Notes: generated by a model not told the origin, from the sequence alone. A DNA stretch of 64,000 bases from Bombyx mori (GCF_030269925.1 NC_085112.1:16245501-16309500), one strand, 5' to 3'. Positions 34,507 to 47,573 are shown, numbered from the stretch's first letter. Program-made: numbers and translations.

Positions 34507-35370
34507 AGTTTTTTTTTTTTTTTTTTTTCCACAGGAGAAAATCGCCGGATCCCCACCCGCGCGGCAGGTGGGGTATGTGGGAGTTGAACCTCACTAAAAA
34601 CTCCTGCCGCTCACAACCGGCGCCCTACCTCGGACCGGGCCGGAGCCCAGTCGGGGCTATTGAAACGGCGGGACAGGGTTGACGCAGAGCACATTACATC
34701 CATCCCACCGTCCCACGGACGCCGGACCGGTGGCCGCCAGCGACACGACCACCGGTTCCCTCGTTCAGCGGGCCGAGAGCCCGCTTTGATGGCGCCGCGT
34801 TACACCTTCCCCCAGAGCGGTCGGGGGAACGCGGTCTACCATCACCCGGTTTCCTATTGCGGGTGAGCGTGCAGAGCACGCCACCCCACGTCTGGGTCCC
34901 TCCCCGCACAAAACGGGTGGGACCCCTAGCTCTTAGGAGGCCAGGTCACGGATACGACCCCGGTCCCGACCCCCTGCTCGGCGGCGGCGGGTTTCTGCGT
35001 AGTGAGGAGAGCTTTCCCTCACTCGCCCCGCCGCCTCCTTCTGCGAGATGGTGCACTCGCAGAAGTCGAGCATAGCCTTCCATGACTCATCGCTGCCAAG
35101 CATCGACGCCACGACGCCAGGCAGCGACAAGTCAGGTCCTATCTTTGCGACCAGGACACGGCGCTGCACCTCCCAAGCGGGGCAGACAGCGAGCGTATGC
35201 TCCGCCGTGTCCAGGTCGTGTCCACAATGGTGACACCTCGTCGTCGGCTCAGCCCCTATCCGGCGCAGGTACTTCCCGAAGCATCCGTGCCCGGTCAGCA
35301 CCTGCACCAGACGAAAGGTGAGACGTCCTTCGCCACGATTCACCCAGTCATCAAAGACCGGGTAAACCGC
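34507..35370 (-). mobile_element. 5'-truncated R1-clade LINE
   Basis: A complete minus-strand insertion bounded by 10-bp target duplications and ending in an A tail (T run about 34509-34528). It contains the ORF2 C-terminus and a 400-bp GC-rich 3' UTR with a GGGTGGGG..CGGCGATTTTCTCCTGTGG end. It is far richer in GC than its surroundings, so it arrived with its own composition. Truncation is at about 35370, with no remaining RT or endonuclease domain. Confidence 0.85.
34933..35370 (-). pseudogene. R1-clade LINE ORF2, C-terminal zinc-knuckle region
   Basis: The frame enters at the truncation point (D-H-A-V-Y-P-V-F-D-D-W-V-N-R) and gives R-L-T-F-R-L-V-Q-V-L-T-G-H-G-C-F-G-K-Y-L-R-R-I. The CCHC knuckle typical of R1-clade ORF2 follows: C-X2-C-X8-H-X4-C in TRCHHCGHDLDTAEHTLAVC. 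It ends with TAA after DLAS. The knuckle is thought to bind nucleic acid during target-primed reverse transcription. There is no stop or frameshift, so the copy is young, but the fragment has no start of its own. Confidence 0.85.
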
Positions 35371-35380
35371 ATGATCTACT
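35371..35380. repeat. Target duplication, right copy
   Basis: ATGATCTACT, matching 34497-34506. Confidence 0.85.
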
Positions 35381-36680
35381 GGTTAGATTGTGTTACATGA
35401 CATTCATTACTATTCGATAATCGTGAAAGAAAATCGTCAACGATTATTTATTGTTTAACAAATCAGTAACTACTCCAGTGTTGGCCCACTGCCTACATAT
35501 CAGACTCCGCCGTCTTATCTTTTATAATTAGTTCATATGATTTGCATTTCTTCACCGCGAGCCCTACAGATTGAAATTACATTGACTCCTAGATCAGTAC
35601 TGATAAGCGTAGGCATCATGTTAACTATAATTACTGTACATATTTGCCATGTTCAGCACATTGAAATTGGAGATAGGATAAAATACTATGAATAATAAAA
35701 TTCATTTACTGGCGACATAAATTAAACATGTTTATTTTTGTGATCAATTTGTTTTTAGTTATTCAATGGTGCTTAACTAATGCCAAACTATAGGTATATT
35801 CACTTAAAACTTAAAGTGACGCTATAATTTGGATTTTATCTAACTCATTGTAATTTGCCCCGATTAGGCTTACTAATGCATTTATGAAGTTAAGGGGCCT
35901 AAAGAATAATTAAACAAATTTTTAAATGTTATGAAGTAATAACGAACTTACAATTGACTTACTGCAATATACGTTTTATTATTTGAGGATTAAATACTGT
36001 AATTGTTACTCTTCCATATACAAAAAATAAATTTAATTACGCAACGAACAATTATAGTATTGTAGAAAATCTAGACACTAAAATAAACTACCAATTATTA
36101 TAAATACCGCAGCAAAAAATCCGCTCAGACCTGAGTAGTCTGGCACATCTGGTGTTGGCATAGCGCCAGTCGAAGCGACAATACCGACGTACCGCTATCA
36201 CTACATCCGGGAAAAATTACGCAGCGCAACGTCTGGCCCGAATCGTTGCGCTTGTTATGTCGTTAGGGCGTAAGCAGAGATATAGTCGTAACTTTGGGGA
36301 CAATAGCGTTTATTACGTATAATACAAACCTCAATGAAAATTTCACTTACATTTTTTTTTATTGCACTTGATGGTGAGTGGGCATCATTGCCCACAGAGT
36401 TCGTGTATAAAATGAGCATTATACTTATGTGTTTAACATTTCCCAGAAATAATCTTATCGCTAATCGTTTCGAGCTATAGGTACATTATAATTAGGGATT
36501 TAAAAACAAATATTTACCAAACTTCTTTCTGCTATCCTGAGAAATTAAAAAACGTTAATTTTAGATTGTACAATAATTAACCAACCCAATCGCGGCTCAG
36601 CCACTGATAGGTGTTCACTATCGCCTTATGCTCCCAAATGTAAAATTTGCTCAGACAGCAGAAAAAACGATGAACGCTGA
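35381..36680. other. Non-coding stretch
   Basis: No supported gene. A GC-richer patch at 36125-36290 has no coding frame or known repeat that I can name. Confidence 0.35.
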
Positions 36681-36689
36681 GGGGACATT

Positions 36690-36775
36690 CAGCTCTATGG
36701 GCCCAGCTAACCGCTCAACACCAGGTGAGATGTGAGCTGGTTCGTATCTTCATTAATAGTAATAAAACAAGAGTA
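36690..36775 (+). mobile_element. Diverged SINE/LINE tail
   Basis: CTCTATGGGCCCAGCTAACC, GCTCAACACCAGGTGAG and TGTGAGCTGGTTCG then AATAAAAC keep the order of the Bm1-type 3' tail at reduced similarity. Confidence 0.5.
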
Positions 36776-36819
36776 TAGTCTTTTGCTAGGAAAAAAAAAA
36801 TGTCTGTAAAGTCGGTTTA

Positions 36820-37095
36820 CTGACGATAGTTGAACGTGACAACGTCATAAGAAAATACTGATGGAATGGTTTCATTTTTCAAAAGAAAATTTTAATTTAT
36901 TGATAGGCTGTATTACGAACAGAACGCTGCCGAACGCGGAGGCCGATTGTGCCTCTTTGTCGCTCGTTGCGCGCTCTCGCTTGCACTTCAAGCCTTAAAT
37001 GGAACGCCTCAGAGCGAGGTAACGCCGCATGAGTCATGTTTTTTCGTGCGTGCAGCCGGCTCCATCGAATTATAAGACGTTGTCACGTCAAAAAC
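36820..37095. mobile_element. Putative MITE with inverted termini
   Basis: ACGTGACAACGTC at 36834-36846 recurs inverted at 37076-37088. The similarity extends imperfectly to TAGTT on the outside and a TAAT/GATGG block on the inside. The roughly 270-bp interior is GC-rich and has no ORF. A target duplication could not be fixed; the class is unknown. Confidence 0.45.
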
Positions 37096-37589
37096 TAATG
37101 CCTAGTATCAGTTACTATTTCGCTCAATATGCTCGTGATGGAGAACACAGAAGCACGACCGCGCTGTATCACCGTTGGCCACCGTCCAACAACAGATGCG
37201 CTAGACAAACGCTAGACTATATACATATCCCATTAGTCAGATTGTTTCATCATAAATCCAAGGTTGAAAGCACTCGTGATGTAACAGGTACCTAAGAGGT
37301 ACTTGTCTCCTGATCTGAGAGCTCCTGGAATCAGGTCGACAACTCGAATGTCGTCATTACGAAACCAACTACTAAATACTAGTCTCTTCACACTCTGCCG
37401 ACGCAGATTTTGAAGTGGAATTTGACTTATAGTACAGGAGTGTGTACTTTCTAAGGACCTGAAAAGTAGAATTTAAAAGATATATTAGAATTTTTTAGGA
37501 TTTTTAGTTTTGCTTTAGATATCATCAAAACAGGATTAAGGTTAACAGGTTAGCGAGTTCTTCTAGTTTTAAAAATATACCCCTCCATA

Positions 37590-37648
37590 CCGCCCTCATG
37601 TTTGAGACATGAGGTCGATTTCTCCATGGCTGCAAGTAACGGCTTACT
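37590..37648 (-). mobile_element. Bm1-related scrap
   Basis: TTTGAGACATGAGGTCGATTT followed by CCATGGCTGCAAGTAACGGC resembles the inverse of the diverged copy at 18205-18255. Confidence 0.3.
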
Positions 37649-38910
37649 TTTGAAAGTAAACCTGCCAAATGATCGGAAGTAAAATTTCCTTCATAACAAA
37701 CTTTTGAATTCGCAAAACGAATTATTATGATTTTTTTCGTAAACTCAAATAATTAACGAAGTTTCTAGAACATTCAGATTTGGGTTTTGATAAAAAAAAA
37801 ACTTAGAGAAACCCGAAAAGTTGAACGAGTAAAGTTTATTAAGTTTAGCGGAATTAATGATCACTTTTCGCGCAAGCTCAAAGTTAACGAAAGCTCATTG
37901 TAAAGGTCCAAAGGGGATTATGATTTAGCAATTCATGTTTGTTTTTAGATTCCGTACTTCCAATGCAGCGGAATCCTTTTGGGATCTCTTTTGAAATGAA
38001 AAGTACTGCGCTAATAATTAACAAGTTTGATGTAATTGTAGAACGACTGTCACGGTGAAGGAACAATATAATGTATTTAAAAATAGAATTTGCAATACTA
38101 AGAAATTGGTGTATTTACTAGTGGCAGGGAGTCTTGTGAGCTGATAGCATTTCTAGCGAAAGGTAGCCGAAATAATTAAGACTTCAACTCGGGTTATAGC
38201 TATAAAGAGGGTGATGTTCTGCTGTCTTTAAGTGAACCGGTTTAAATTAGATCAATTTAAACTTCGTTTGCCCATTAATAAAAAATACCCAATTAATTTT
38301 CATATCCCTTTTTTTCAAGCTTTACCTGATACATGTAATTAAGCAACAGTCTTTCTGTGTGGTCTAGACCACTGCGGTAGGATATGGGAGCCGCTACCGG
38401 TGTAGGATATCTGCGGTTTCAGACAAACTCTACGGAGCGTGAGAAACAGGTCACTAAATTATGTTTAATGTTTAGGGCTTATTATGAACACGCAGCCATA
38501 GGTACCTTAATCATTTTTGCTTCGAACCCGGCTCTTCTCATTTAAATGAGGGACAGACACATAGCAGTTTATACTTCAATTAACACAATGCCAAATCTAT
38601 TCAATTATATGTCGCAGAATGGACCGATATCTTCATTACTTTTTGACACTGTGGGCCACGGTGGGTAATCGTGCAAAGATCTCGCACTGCACAAAATGAT
38701 GACAGTTCCTAGACGTCTTCACTCTTCCCAAGTCAGGCAACGAATGTGTCTCGATTTCACTCGAGCGATAACATCTCGACTCTGCCGAAGCACACCACCC
38801 GATCTGACGTTTGACGAGTAGTTGCGGTTCACACTCACTAGATAGTGCGCTTTTGTTTCGTTAGTCGTGTCCGGATGCGACATTACTATATTTTTCATCA
38901 TAGTCTTCTA

Positions 38911-39235
38911 GTCCGCTCTAACTACGTCATTACGGATCCTCCCGATCCATTAACGGTGCTTTTAGGTACCACAAGCACCGGTCATCGTCCTCGTCGAACC
39001 CGTCGCTTGCGACGAAGTGCTCGACGAGCGAATTAACCCACAGACACAGCCCACTGAGTTTCTCGCCGGATCTTCTCAGTGGGTCGCGTTTCCGATCCGG
39101 TGGTAGAATCTGCGAAGTACTGCTCTTGCTAGGGTCAGTGTTAGCATTGCTCCGGTTTGAGCCCCGTGAGCTCATCTACTAGCTCGGTGAATCTAGAATA
39201 GCCCCTCAAGATTACTAGAATAGGTAGGAAAAAAA
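38911..39235 (+). mobile_element. LINE 3' tail (family C) with 9-bp target duplication
   Basis: AGTCTTCTA at 38902-38910 and 39236-39244 bounds the segment. It holds the CTCGTCGAACCCGTCGCTTG block, CCACTGAGTTTCTCGCCGG, TCTTCTCAGTGGGTCGCG, CTCTTGCTAGGGTCAGTG and ends TAGGTAGGAAAAAAA. The longest and cleanest family C copy in the window. Confidence 0.8.
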
Positions 39236-39314
39236 AGTCTTCTAAGCAAACTTGATTAGCCTAAAAGAGAAACGAATGACGCTTGAATATTTCGATACTA
39301 TTCAAATCCAACTT

Positions 39315-39420
39315 CAACCTCATATCTGAAGATAGGTGACGGCAATCATCTTATGATGTCAAAGCGCTCCGGTAACGACTTAACACCAGGTCAGCAGTGA
39401 GCTTATCTACTAAGATACAA
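39315..39420 (+). mobile_element. LINE-tail-like fragment (family D)
   Basis: CCTCATATCTGAAGATAGG, CGCTCCGGTAACGACTTAAC, ACCAGGTCAGCAGTGAGC. Resembles 29115-29225. Confidence 0.45.
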
Positions 39421-40455
39421 CATTGTTTTCTGTTTAGATGCCAGTAATGGCTACTTGAAGTATTGACTGCGAGGACCCTCACACGCTAATGATTTCAGAT
39501 GATTCGTTAAATATAAATATTTTTTGACTGATCAGTAAATACTTACTGTCAGTTCTCAGTCTCAAAGCTCAGATGGTTTTGCTTTTGTTACGTGAGTGCG
39601 TTTACGGGGAAGGCAACTGAAAAGATCTATATCGTTAATTCAACGAAGAACACGTTCGCACAAAATTGTATTAGACTTAATTGGAAGATCCCGCGATATA
39701 ACCGAAGTGTGCTATTAATATCAATTTGTAGACAGTGGTTTGCTTGACCAGCTCCGTTGTGCTAAGCTGACTTCTATCGTTAGTGTGTTAAAAGTATGCC
39801 TTCGTAATTGAGCAGTATGACGTCGGGCTCTAATTCACGGTGATGCTTGTTCGATGCTGATGTAAGCGGAAAATAATTCATATTTGCGAAAAGTAAGTTA
39901 TGATTTTCGGAACATATATTTTTTGCATTTCCATTAAAAAGAAACGCTATTACTACCTAAATGTTACATGAATTATAATTTCGTTCTTTCTTTTTTCCTA
40001 TTTTTCTCCGTATAACTTTAGTTTCTTGGACTAAACTAAACGTAAAAAGTGTTCACTTTTGTTGTATGATCTTACGAAAACTGTACCTAAAGTATTCAAA
40101 ATATAAAACATTCAGAATCCACAGCCTAGGTTCAACTTCAGTTATTTAAATAGAATCAATATATTTTCCCCACACTAACCAAACTTCAAAAGAATTGTCT
40201 CAGCGACATAAAAAATATAGAGCGGATAAAAACAACACAATCTATGCGGGAAACGTTAAGGTCTTCATCGTTGTTACAAATCTTAGTTTTTGTTCTGAGC
40301 CTCCCAAGGAGCGAGGTAGGGTTGCCAGTTTATTTAAATATTTAAAACTAGCGTATAATCATGTCACTGAAGAATCTTTAAAAATATTAAAATTAAAAGT
40401 TAACCTCCATTAAGGAGAGTACGAGTATATGTATATCGTATTTTGTCTAAGTAGT

Positions 40456-40650
40456 ATTGGTAGGACCTCATGTGAGTCCGCAAGGGTAGGTACCACTACC
40501 GCCCCTATTTCTGCCGTGAAGCAGTAATGCGTTTCGGCTTGATGGGGCAGCCGTTGTAACTATATTGAGACCTTATAACTTATATGGGCTCCAGTAACCA
40601 CTTAACACCAGGTGGGCTGTGAGCTCGTCCACCAATATAAGCAAAAAAAA
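40456..40650 (+). mobile_element. Bm1-type SINE with internal deletion
   Basis: Starts TTGGTAGGACCTCATGTGAG and ends CAATATAAGCAAAAAAAA. About 50 bases are missing between ACTTATAT and GGGCTCCAG, and a few more at GCTTGATGGGGC. Confidence 0.8.
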
Positions 40651-41273
40651 GTGAATGAATCTGTGGATCTATCCCAGTGGTTATCTTATACACGTTTAGG
40701 AAATAACATTAAGCAAGATGTACATATTTATGAAATAAAATTTTAAAATACATTTTCCTTACATAAAAATTACTATATATCCGTGCCTAATCGCCGGTAG
40801 TCTAACGGGCTATTCTAGCTTTATCCGGACGAGGAGTATTGATGTTTTATGAAATGGTACTGTAGACTACTAGATAATAAAACACGTCGAAATTATTCTT
40901 ATATTTTGAGTATATTTTTTTAAGCAACTGCTTCGAGGTCTACCAATCCCATTTCAAAAATTTCAGTGCCTGTAAATTTTAGTCGAACGATTTTCTGTCT
41001 GTACGTATTTCAGATAAACTTTACTCAGAACTGAGATAATTATATAGAATTTGAAATGTTCTGCTTTGGTACAATTATGACAATGTTAATTGTTTAAGTA
41101 GGCGCTAGTAACGAGATATCATTGCACATTCCTCAATGTGTGTAATCCAATTTTTATAAAAAATGTTGAAAACATGTTTTTTTCATTATATCCTTATTTA
41201 CGATTGGGATATATGCGTTCAGAACGTTCACATATTTTTTTCCAAAATGTGAGCTGCGAGTAAAAAAAATTTA

Positions 41274-41312
41274 TCTATTTGTGCCGTGAAGCAGTAATGC
41301 GCACCGCTTTTA
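41274..41312 (+). mobile_element. Bm1-related scrap
   Basis: TATTTGTGCCGTGAAGCAGT then AATGCG matches the Bm1 distal block; similarity is lost on both sides. Confidence 0.4.
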
Positions 41313-42829
41313 TGCGTGGCACTGGCGTTAGGCAACACATCCTAGACCTTACAGGGTATGGCGACAGTAACAGGCAACCAGCTAAGTCACAGTATTTATT
41401 CCCTTCAGTTATATTTTTTCTGATTTAACAACTTTTGATCGTGTGAAAGCCCTCACGATCTACAATAACTTGATAACTACAACACGGATTCGCTTTCCGA
41501 ACCCTACTTTGTAAAATGAAGAATAAATTAAATGAATTAGTTTATCAAGTTATTTGGGGTATTACTTTGTTCTGGGACATTATTTCGGTTTTTATCTCAA
41601 CATAGATTTATAGGGACAAACATTGGTATTGTTTGTTTCTTTTATATCTTCATTCACAAATTCCTTTTTTCACTTAAAATAAATATTAATTGTTATTCTG
41701 TTTACCTACATCGGTAGACGAGATTCTGTTATTATTATTATTATTAAGGCTTTTAAATTATATTCAAATTGTGAGTTTGTAAAATACGAATCCGTAAAAA
41801 TGAATCATCGAATCGAAAAATTCCCACAAATTATTGAAAAAAACAAATTGATTCCTACACATAAAAATATCAGTTTTGCATTCTAGAAAAAAATATTCCA
41901 AGCACCATGTTTGACAATCAGAAAATTAATACTCCAAACATACAAAAAACATGAGAAAAAATCAGAATTGTTTGGTAAACATACAACTAACAATGCCGAG
42001 TTTTTGCCATCAGATCATCAATGTGTTAGGGCCAATAAAAACAGCGCCGAATCCCGGAACTAGACACAAAAAACCGTATAAATCACACGCCATGCTCCGG
42101 CGGGAAGTTAACAATAGTGTGGGGCTCCATCGTGTGAAATGTAAAAAAAGTAATGGCCCTTCACGACCTTTGTTATGTGGGGTAGACAGAGTAACTAACT
42201 GTATTTGACGTTTCTGAATAAACATTTTTAGAAATGTACAGGGTAAAGATCTTATAAATTCCGTGATGCTCCTATACCAACGTTGAAACGCTGTAAAGAG
42301 ATGCGATGTTTCCTAGATATCCACCTAACGCATGTTCGTACACACGTACGCAATGAAGTCAAAACATCGTGTATCATTCAAACCAGAAAGTTCATAAATT
42401 TTCGTAATTACCGCCAATACCGCATCTGATTATAAATCGGCCCGTATAGGTTTCACCACAGCCTGCCCATTTGTGCTTCAAAATATTCTTGTGCTCTATT
42501 TTGCAGTATGGGACAGCCATTATACAAAAACATTTAAGAATACGAACTCATAGTAGATAGAGTGAGACGCGGCTTACGCCTTTTGTTGTCCATTCATTCT
42601 CACTCTATTCCAATTTCCCCCTGGTAAAGCTAGTAGTTTCAAAGCGAACCTCGCGTTCATTGGCTATAGTATCGTTGAATCGTGTGATCCTCCTCCTTGC
42701 GTCGGTTTCCTCATTACTGAGGGTCGTGGTCATGGTCTTGAAACAGTTTAAATGTTTCTCTGTCCATGACTCTCTTGGGATGTAATTGTGGTGGGTTCCC
42801 ACGTCCTTCCACATCAGTATTTCGAAGGG

Positions 42830-43034
42830 ATTTAGTCCTTCACGGCAAACTGGTCCCGCTCCGGGCCTCTGGTTGTATCCGGGGGCTGGGTTATTTCCCG
42901 CCGCCCAGTGCTCGGCGTTGACGTTTTACGGTAGAAATGTCCAGCTCTACTCAACCCTCCTCTTTTCTCATCCGGGCTTGGGACCGGCAATGGCAGAGTT
43001 ATAGTATAGTTATAGTTATAGTTATAGTTATAGA
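42830..43034 (+). mobile_element. Putative LINE 3' end with (TTATAG)n tail
   Basis: A relatively GC-rich segment (GGTCCCGCTCCGGGCCTCTG, CCGGGCTTGGGACCGGCAAT) runs into GGCAGAGTTATAG and about five TTATAG units (42998-43034). A microsatellite-like tail after GC-rich 3' UTR suits a LINE. No ORF2 motif is visible upstream. Confidence 0.4.
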
Positions 43035-44247
43035 TACATATCAGTAAATTTTATCACAGAATATGTACAGCGTTACAGTCTGCTGCACGCCTACAATGCA
43101 AAGCGGGGTATATGGCGTGATGGTCTATTGTTACATATATAATTATGTAAAGACCAAAGAGTTTTGTAGACTGCTATTTTTTATCGATGATATGAAAAGA
43201 TGTTGTGGTATTTATAAGATATGGTTGCCACTCTATAATAAAAGGTATCTAATGCTGGAGACCGAAAACCTTTTTTATCATAAAATAATTTACCATCCTG
43301 AGAAAGCTCAGTATGATGTAAATATTTAAAATGATTGTAGAATTTATAACTCATGAAATACATTTATGTTGAGTGTAACAATTTAGTAAACAATAATAAA
43401 AATAAATACATAGAGTGTATACAAGTACTGAACGCGTCAAGTAATAGAAAAGTACACATAGAACTTAACGCATAGAGAAGCAATGCTGGGTCTCGTAGAG
43501 TCACGCACGCACGCGAGGAGACTGTCTCAAAGAATATCATGCAGCTTGCCGTCAAGCCATACCTACTGCCGACTGTCAATGAACATTATGGACAGAAGGC
43601 ATAAAAAAATATTTTGTTGACCAACTTGAAAATCAGAAGCCGGGTCTCTATTCGATTGTATTTTATGAACCTCAGAATCTTTTTCTAGGAGAACCGATTT
43701 TTATGATTATTTTTATTTGAAAGCCGATGCTCCCCATGTGGTCCTATTTAAATTTTATCAAAATCCGATAAGTAGCTTTTGAATTGTCCTTAATAATACA
43801 TCTTTAATTGACTTCGACTACATAGATGAACTTCTCATTTTATTTGTTTGAAGTTGGTTCTCTTTCTTGTATAATCATTGTGCTATACTGCAATACAAAG
43901 TTTATTTAAAAAACACAATACTGATTTATTCCTTTGCGTTGGCGCAACGTTCAAGTGACTATGTTGAAATTGAAAAGATTCTGATACAGTGCCGGCAGCG
44001 GTGGGGTGTGAGTTGCCTCCGCTGATGAGTACATTTGGATACTCAGAACAGTAACAAGGAGTATAATATCGCATCGTCACGACATCCCGTCGGAGTTCAC
44101 GAATGCTCTTTAAACTAACCACATAAGCACATTAGTGGAATAGAGGAGATTTCAACTTTATTAATATATTTTTTTGCTTAATTTCTTCGATCAAGTTTCA
44201 TTATAAAAAGATAAAAACACATGTGGCACTCGAGGACTGCCGCGGCA

Positions 44248-44612
44248 AAGCTATTGCATAGCATTTTTATCAACTTATACAATAATAATTAGACAATAAC
44301 AATTTAATATTAAAACGATAATAAAATAAGACCACGCTATATTTATAAAAAAAGCAAAACATTAACTGTCCCCTTCACACTCATAAGCCAGACCGCGCGA
44401 GAGAGAGATGGGCAGACTTTTCATGATGCGCATGCAGTGCGACGTCACGCCACGAGGCTATTCACAAACACTACACAAGCGCAACGTGTGAATGTACTGA
44501 ACGGCAGCTACATGGTAGGCGGTGTGGAGGGTGTTAGGCTTTATTTTCGTTACGGAATTTCTTGATTCGGTCGCCGCGCTCAAAATCCGCGATAAAAGCT
44601 ATGCAATAGCTT
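44248..44612. mobile_element. Putative MITE with 15-bp inverted repeats
   Basis: AAGCTATTGCATAGC at 44248-44262 recurs inverted as GCTATGCAATAGCTT at 44598-44612. Each arm is followed on the inside or outside by TTTTATC. Between them are GCGAGAGAGAGATGGGCAG, a GATGCGCATGCAGTGCGACG block and a CG-rich TCGGTCGCCGCGCTC. There is no ORF in the interior. I have an impression that this interior is a common silkworm repeat, which I cannot verify. Confidence 0.4.
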
Positions 44613-45660
44613 AATAACGTCATGTACATCAAACTGCATTGCTATGGTACAGCTTCGTGACGAAAATAATAGAATCGCAGTATCAAATCGTGCTAAGACT
44701 ACAAGAATAGAAAAATAAGGTTGCTTACTTATAATATTACTACGGAGTGATGGCAGGGACGGACGGAGGAGATAGTGGCAGTCACAGAAGTCCGAGATTG
44801 TACGCCCGCCTGAACTAACAGTATAATCCTTAATTTCAATCGTCATTAATCTTTGGCAACTTAGCTACAATTTCAAAGTTTCGATCGCTCCACAGTTTTC
44901 GTGATCACTCTCGATGAGTCAATTCATAATTAAACCATAAAATATGTTAAATAATAAATGCTATGCTATCCATGAAAAGTAAATAACGTAACATAATGTG
45001 GACTATTTCTCAAGAAATAAAACTAACAGAAAGCTCCCACTCAAAACAATATTCCTATATCATCGATACTAGTTGAAAAAGACGGGTTTGTTTGCGTTCG
45101 AATTTTTCGAATATCTTAAGAGATCCTCAAGCGTGCTGAGTAGGTAAAACTCAGACGTGTTGTGAACTTTGTCCGGGATACTTCGTCGTATTACTGCAAA
45201 GACTTCTGCTTTGCGATTTGAGCAAGCTATTCTAATGCAATCGCGATTTGCTCCTCGAGTAATATTCACGTTGTAACGTAAATGAATCGAGAATTGCATA
45301 ACGTTAAAAGATCGCGTTGTCTACGTTCAAAATAACAAACAAACAAACACATATTTATATATTTAATACAGTGTTGAACCCTGCGCAGTACTGAACCCCG
45401 CGGCGCTGCGTCGGTGGTCCTCACCAGGGATCCGACATCTCTATATATTACTGCATTTCTGTAGCAAAAAAGTACAACATCTATTCGTGGCGGAATTGAG
45501 GTCTGTGGGTGGTTCGATTTTTATTTTATGTTTGATTAAATTTTAGATTGATCTGTTTGATTTCAAAACCCAACTTCGAAAGGTTTCATATTCTGTATTA
45601 CCTAACGATGTAGGATCGTGAAATTGTTATCTAACTACGACGTACAAACATATAATAATA

Positions 45661-45905
45661 TTATTTTTTAATGCTTAGTTGGGTGGACAAGCTCACGACC
45701 CACCTGGTGTTAAGCGATTACTGGAACCCATAGACATCTACAACGTAAATACCGCCACCCCACGTTGAGATATGAGTTCTAAGGTCTCAGTATAGCTACA
45801 ACGGCTGCTCCACCTTTCAAACCGAAACGCATTACTGCTTCACGGCAGAAATAGGCGGGGTGGTGGTACCTACCCGTGCGGACTCACAAGAGGGCCTATC
45901 ACCAT
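45661..45905 (-). mobile_element. Bm1-type SINE, 3' portion
   Basis: Distal consensus in inverse orientation from TTTAATGCTTAGTTGGGTGG to ACAAGAGGGCCTATCACC. Confidence 0.8.
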
Positions 45906-46067
45906 CGCTCATCGACACCGTGCTAGGGGCGCAGTCAAGAAATCACCGGCAGAAAGATCATAGGTCCCATTGCCGCTGTGTTTGTTACATCTTCCTACCC
46001 ACTTACCCAGTTACTCGAGCATGAACTGCTCTGTCACACGACGCCAATACCAGTAAGTACTAAAAGA

Positions 46068-46160
46068 TATTTTTTTATTGCCTTAAGACGCAGATGAGCA
46101 TACAGTCCGACTGATAGAAGATAGTTACCGTCGCTGATAGACATCAACAATGCACACAAG
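46068..46160 (-). mobile_element. LINE 3' end (family A), minus strand
   Basis: TTTTTTTATTGCCTTAAGACG, GATGAGCATACAGTCCGAC, TAGTTACCGTCGCTGATAG correspond in inverse to the ATAAAA..GCCGTATGCT..GGGCGACGGTAACCACT tail. The only family A copy in this orientation. Confidence 0.55.
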
Positions 46161-46316
46161 TCTCATCAAAACAATTAAATCTAAACATTCAAATTTTAAC
46201 ATATCGATCATATACATACGGATGATCTCACCGCACGATCAGTACAATATCGACTGAGCCAGTTACAGATTTTTTATATTTTTTTCACTATAGTCACACA
46301 TCTAATACTCCAGTCA

Positions 46317-46344
46317 CACACACACACACATATATATATTTCTA
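46317..46344. repeat. (CA)n(TA)n microsatellite
   Basis: Eight or so CA units followed by about five AT units. Confidence 0.9.
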
Positions 46345-47573
46345 GTACCATACTCAGTGTTCTTCCAGCCCTAAAACAAGTCCTGCTTCAAGCGTTGCTT
46401 ATTTAATGTATTTAGTGGATAACGTTTAGCAACTTGATATAAAAAGCAGCGCAATAAAAATATTTGGAATCGTAAAAATAATAATTTAATTTTACTTGTA
46501 ATTTGAATTCCTTGAACGCTTCGACCGAGAGCCCGTTAACTCACATCAACACGTTATCAATTAAGCAATTAATTGAAGGTATTATCCAATTAGGTGTTGT
46601 TCATTGTAGCGGCTTTGAAGCGTGTGTCGGGGGATAGTTAATCTATTCGGTGTCGGTTTGATAATTATCAAAGAGAAGGACTATAACACGATCGCCTATG
46701 ACCTAACTTTCAGTGATCCTACTACTTTATCCTAAGATCGGGGTTAGATTCCCGGATGGAGTCAGTTACAAAAAATCAAGTTAACGATAAATGGCCACCA
46801 AAGGGCTTAATTTCAGAGACTCCTTTCTCGTTAAAGGAGGTTTTAAAATACGCGGATAGGCACCACAGTATCTTTTTTAGTGCATTTTCTGATTGGACGG
46901 AAGGAAAATTGCTGCGATCCAATGGATACTCTCACACCACATCTCAATACTGATTTCCTGTTGTCTATGGGTTCCGGATCATTGTCTATCGGTGTTGACC
47001 CCAAAAACATTCTAGCTAAGACTAATTTCATCGAAATCATCTGATGTTCCTTATCAGATAATGTATAGACGTAGTTGGATATTAACTGTGGAGTCGTTGA
47101 AGTGTTTTAGATACATACCTATAACTCTCTGTATACGAGTGTTTACCATTCAAATTACTTAACATTAAGATAAATAGATTTGAACTGTGGGATTTTTCTT
47201 CATTATATTATACTTTATGTTGGCATAGCAAGGCACGGTTGACGATTTATTTTATGTTAAACATAACACTATCATATCGCTTTATTTGAATAAAATCCTG
47301 AACGGACTTGGGAACAGTCAAAGGATACTAATTAAAAGCAGTATTATTTTCCCTGTCAAAATATTTCAGTTTAAGTGTGGGACGGCCTATGTGTTGACAG
47401 CGATTGAGAGGTCGACCTCGTGTCTCAAAGCGGGATAAACGTCTTTAGCGATAGCGTCTTTTATCAATGTAGATCAACAAAAGCAACAAACGAATTCACT
47501 TATATCCTGTGTTCGGTCACCTAAGTATGTCTTTATTATTATTGGAATTAGACTTATATACACTTCAGTTCAG

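Noticed and set aside
34660..35400. Several plus-strand ORFs rich in Arg and Pro
   Set aside because: They are shadows of the minus-strand LINE ORF2 and of its GC-rich 3' UTR.
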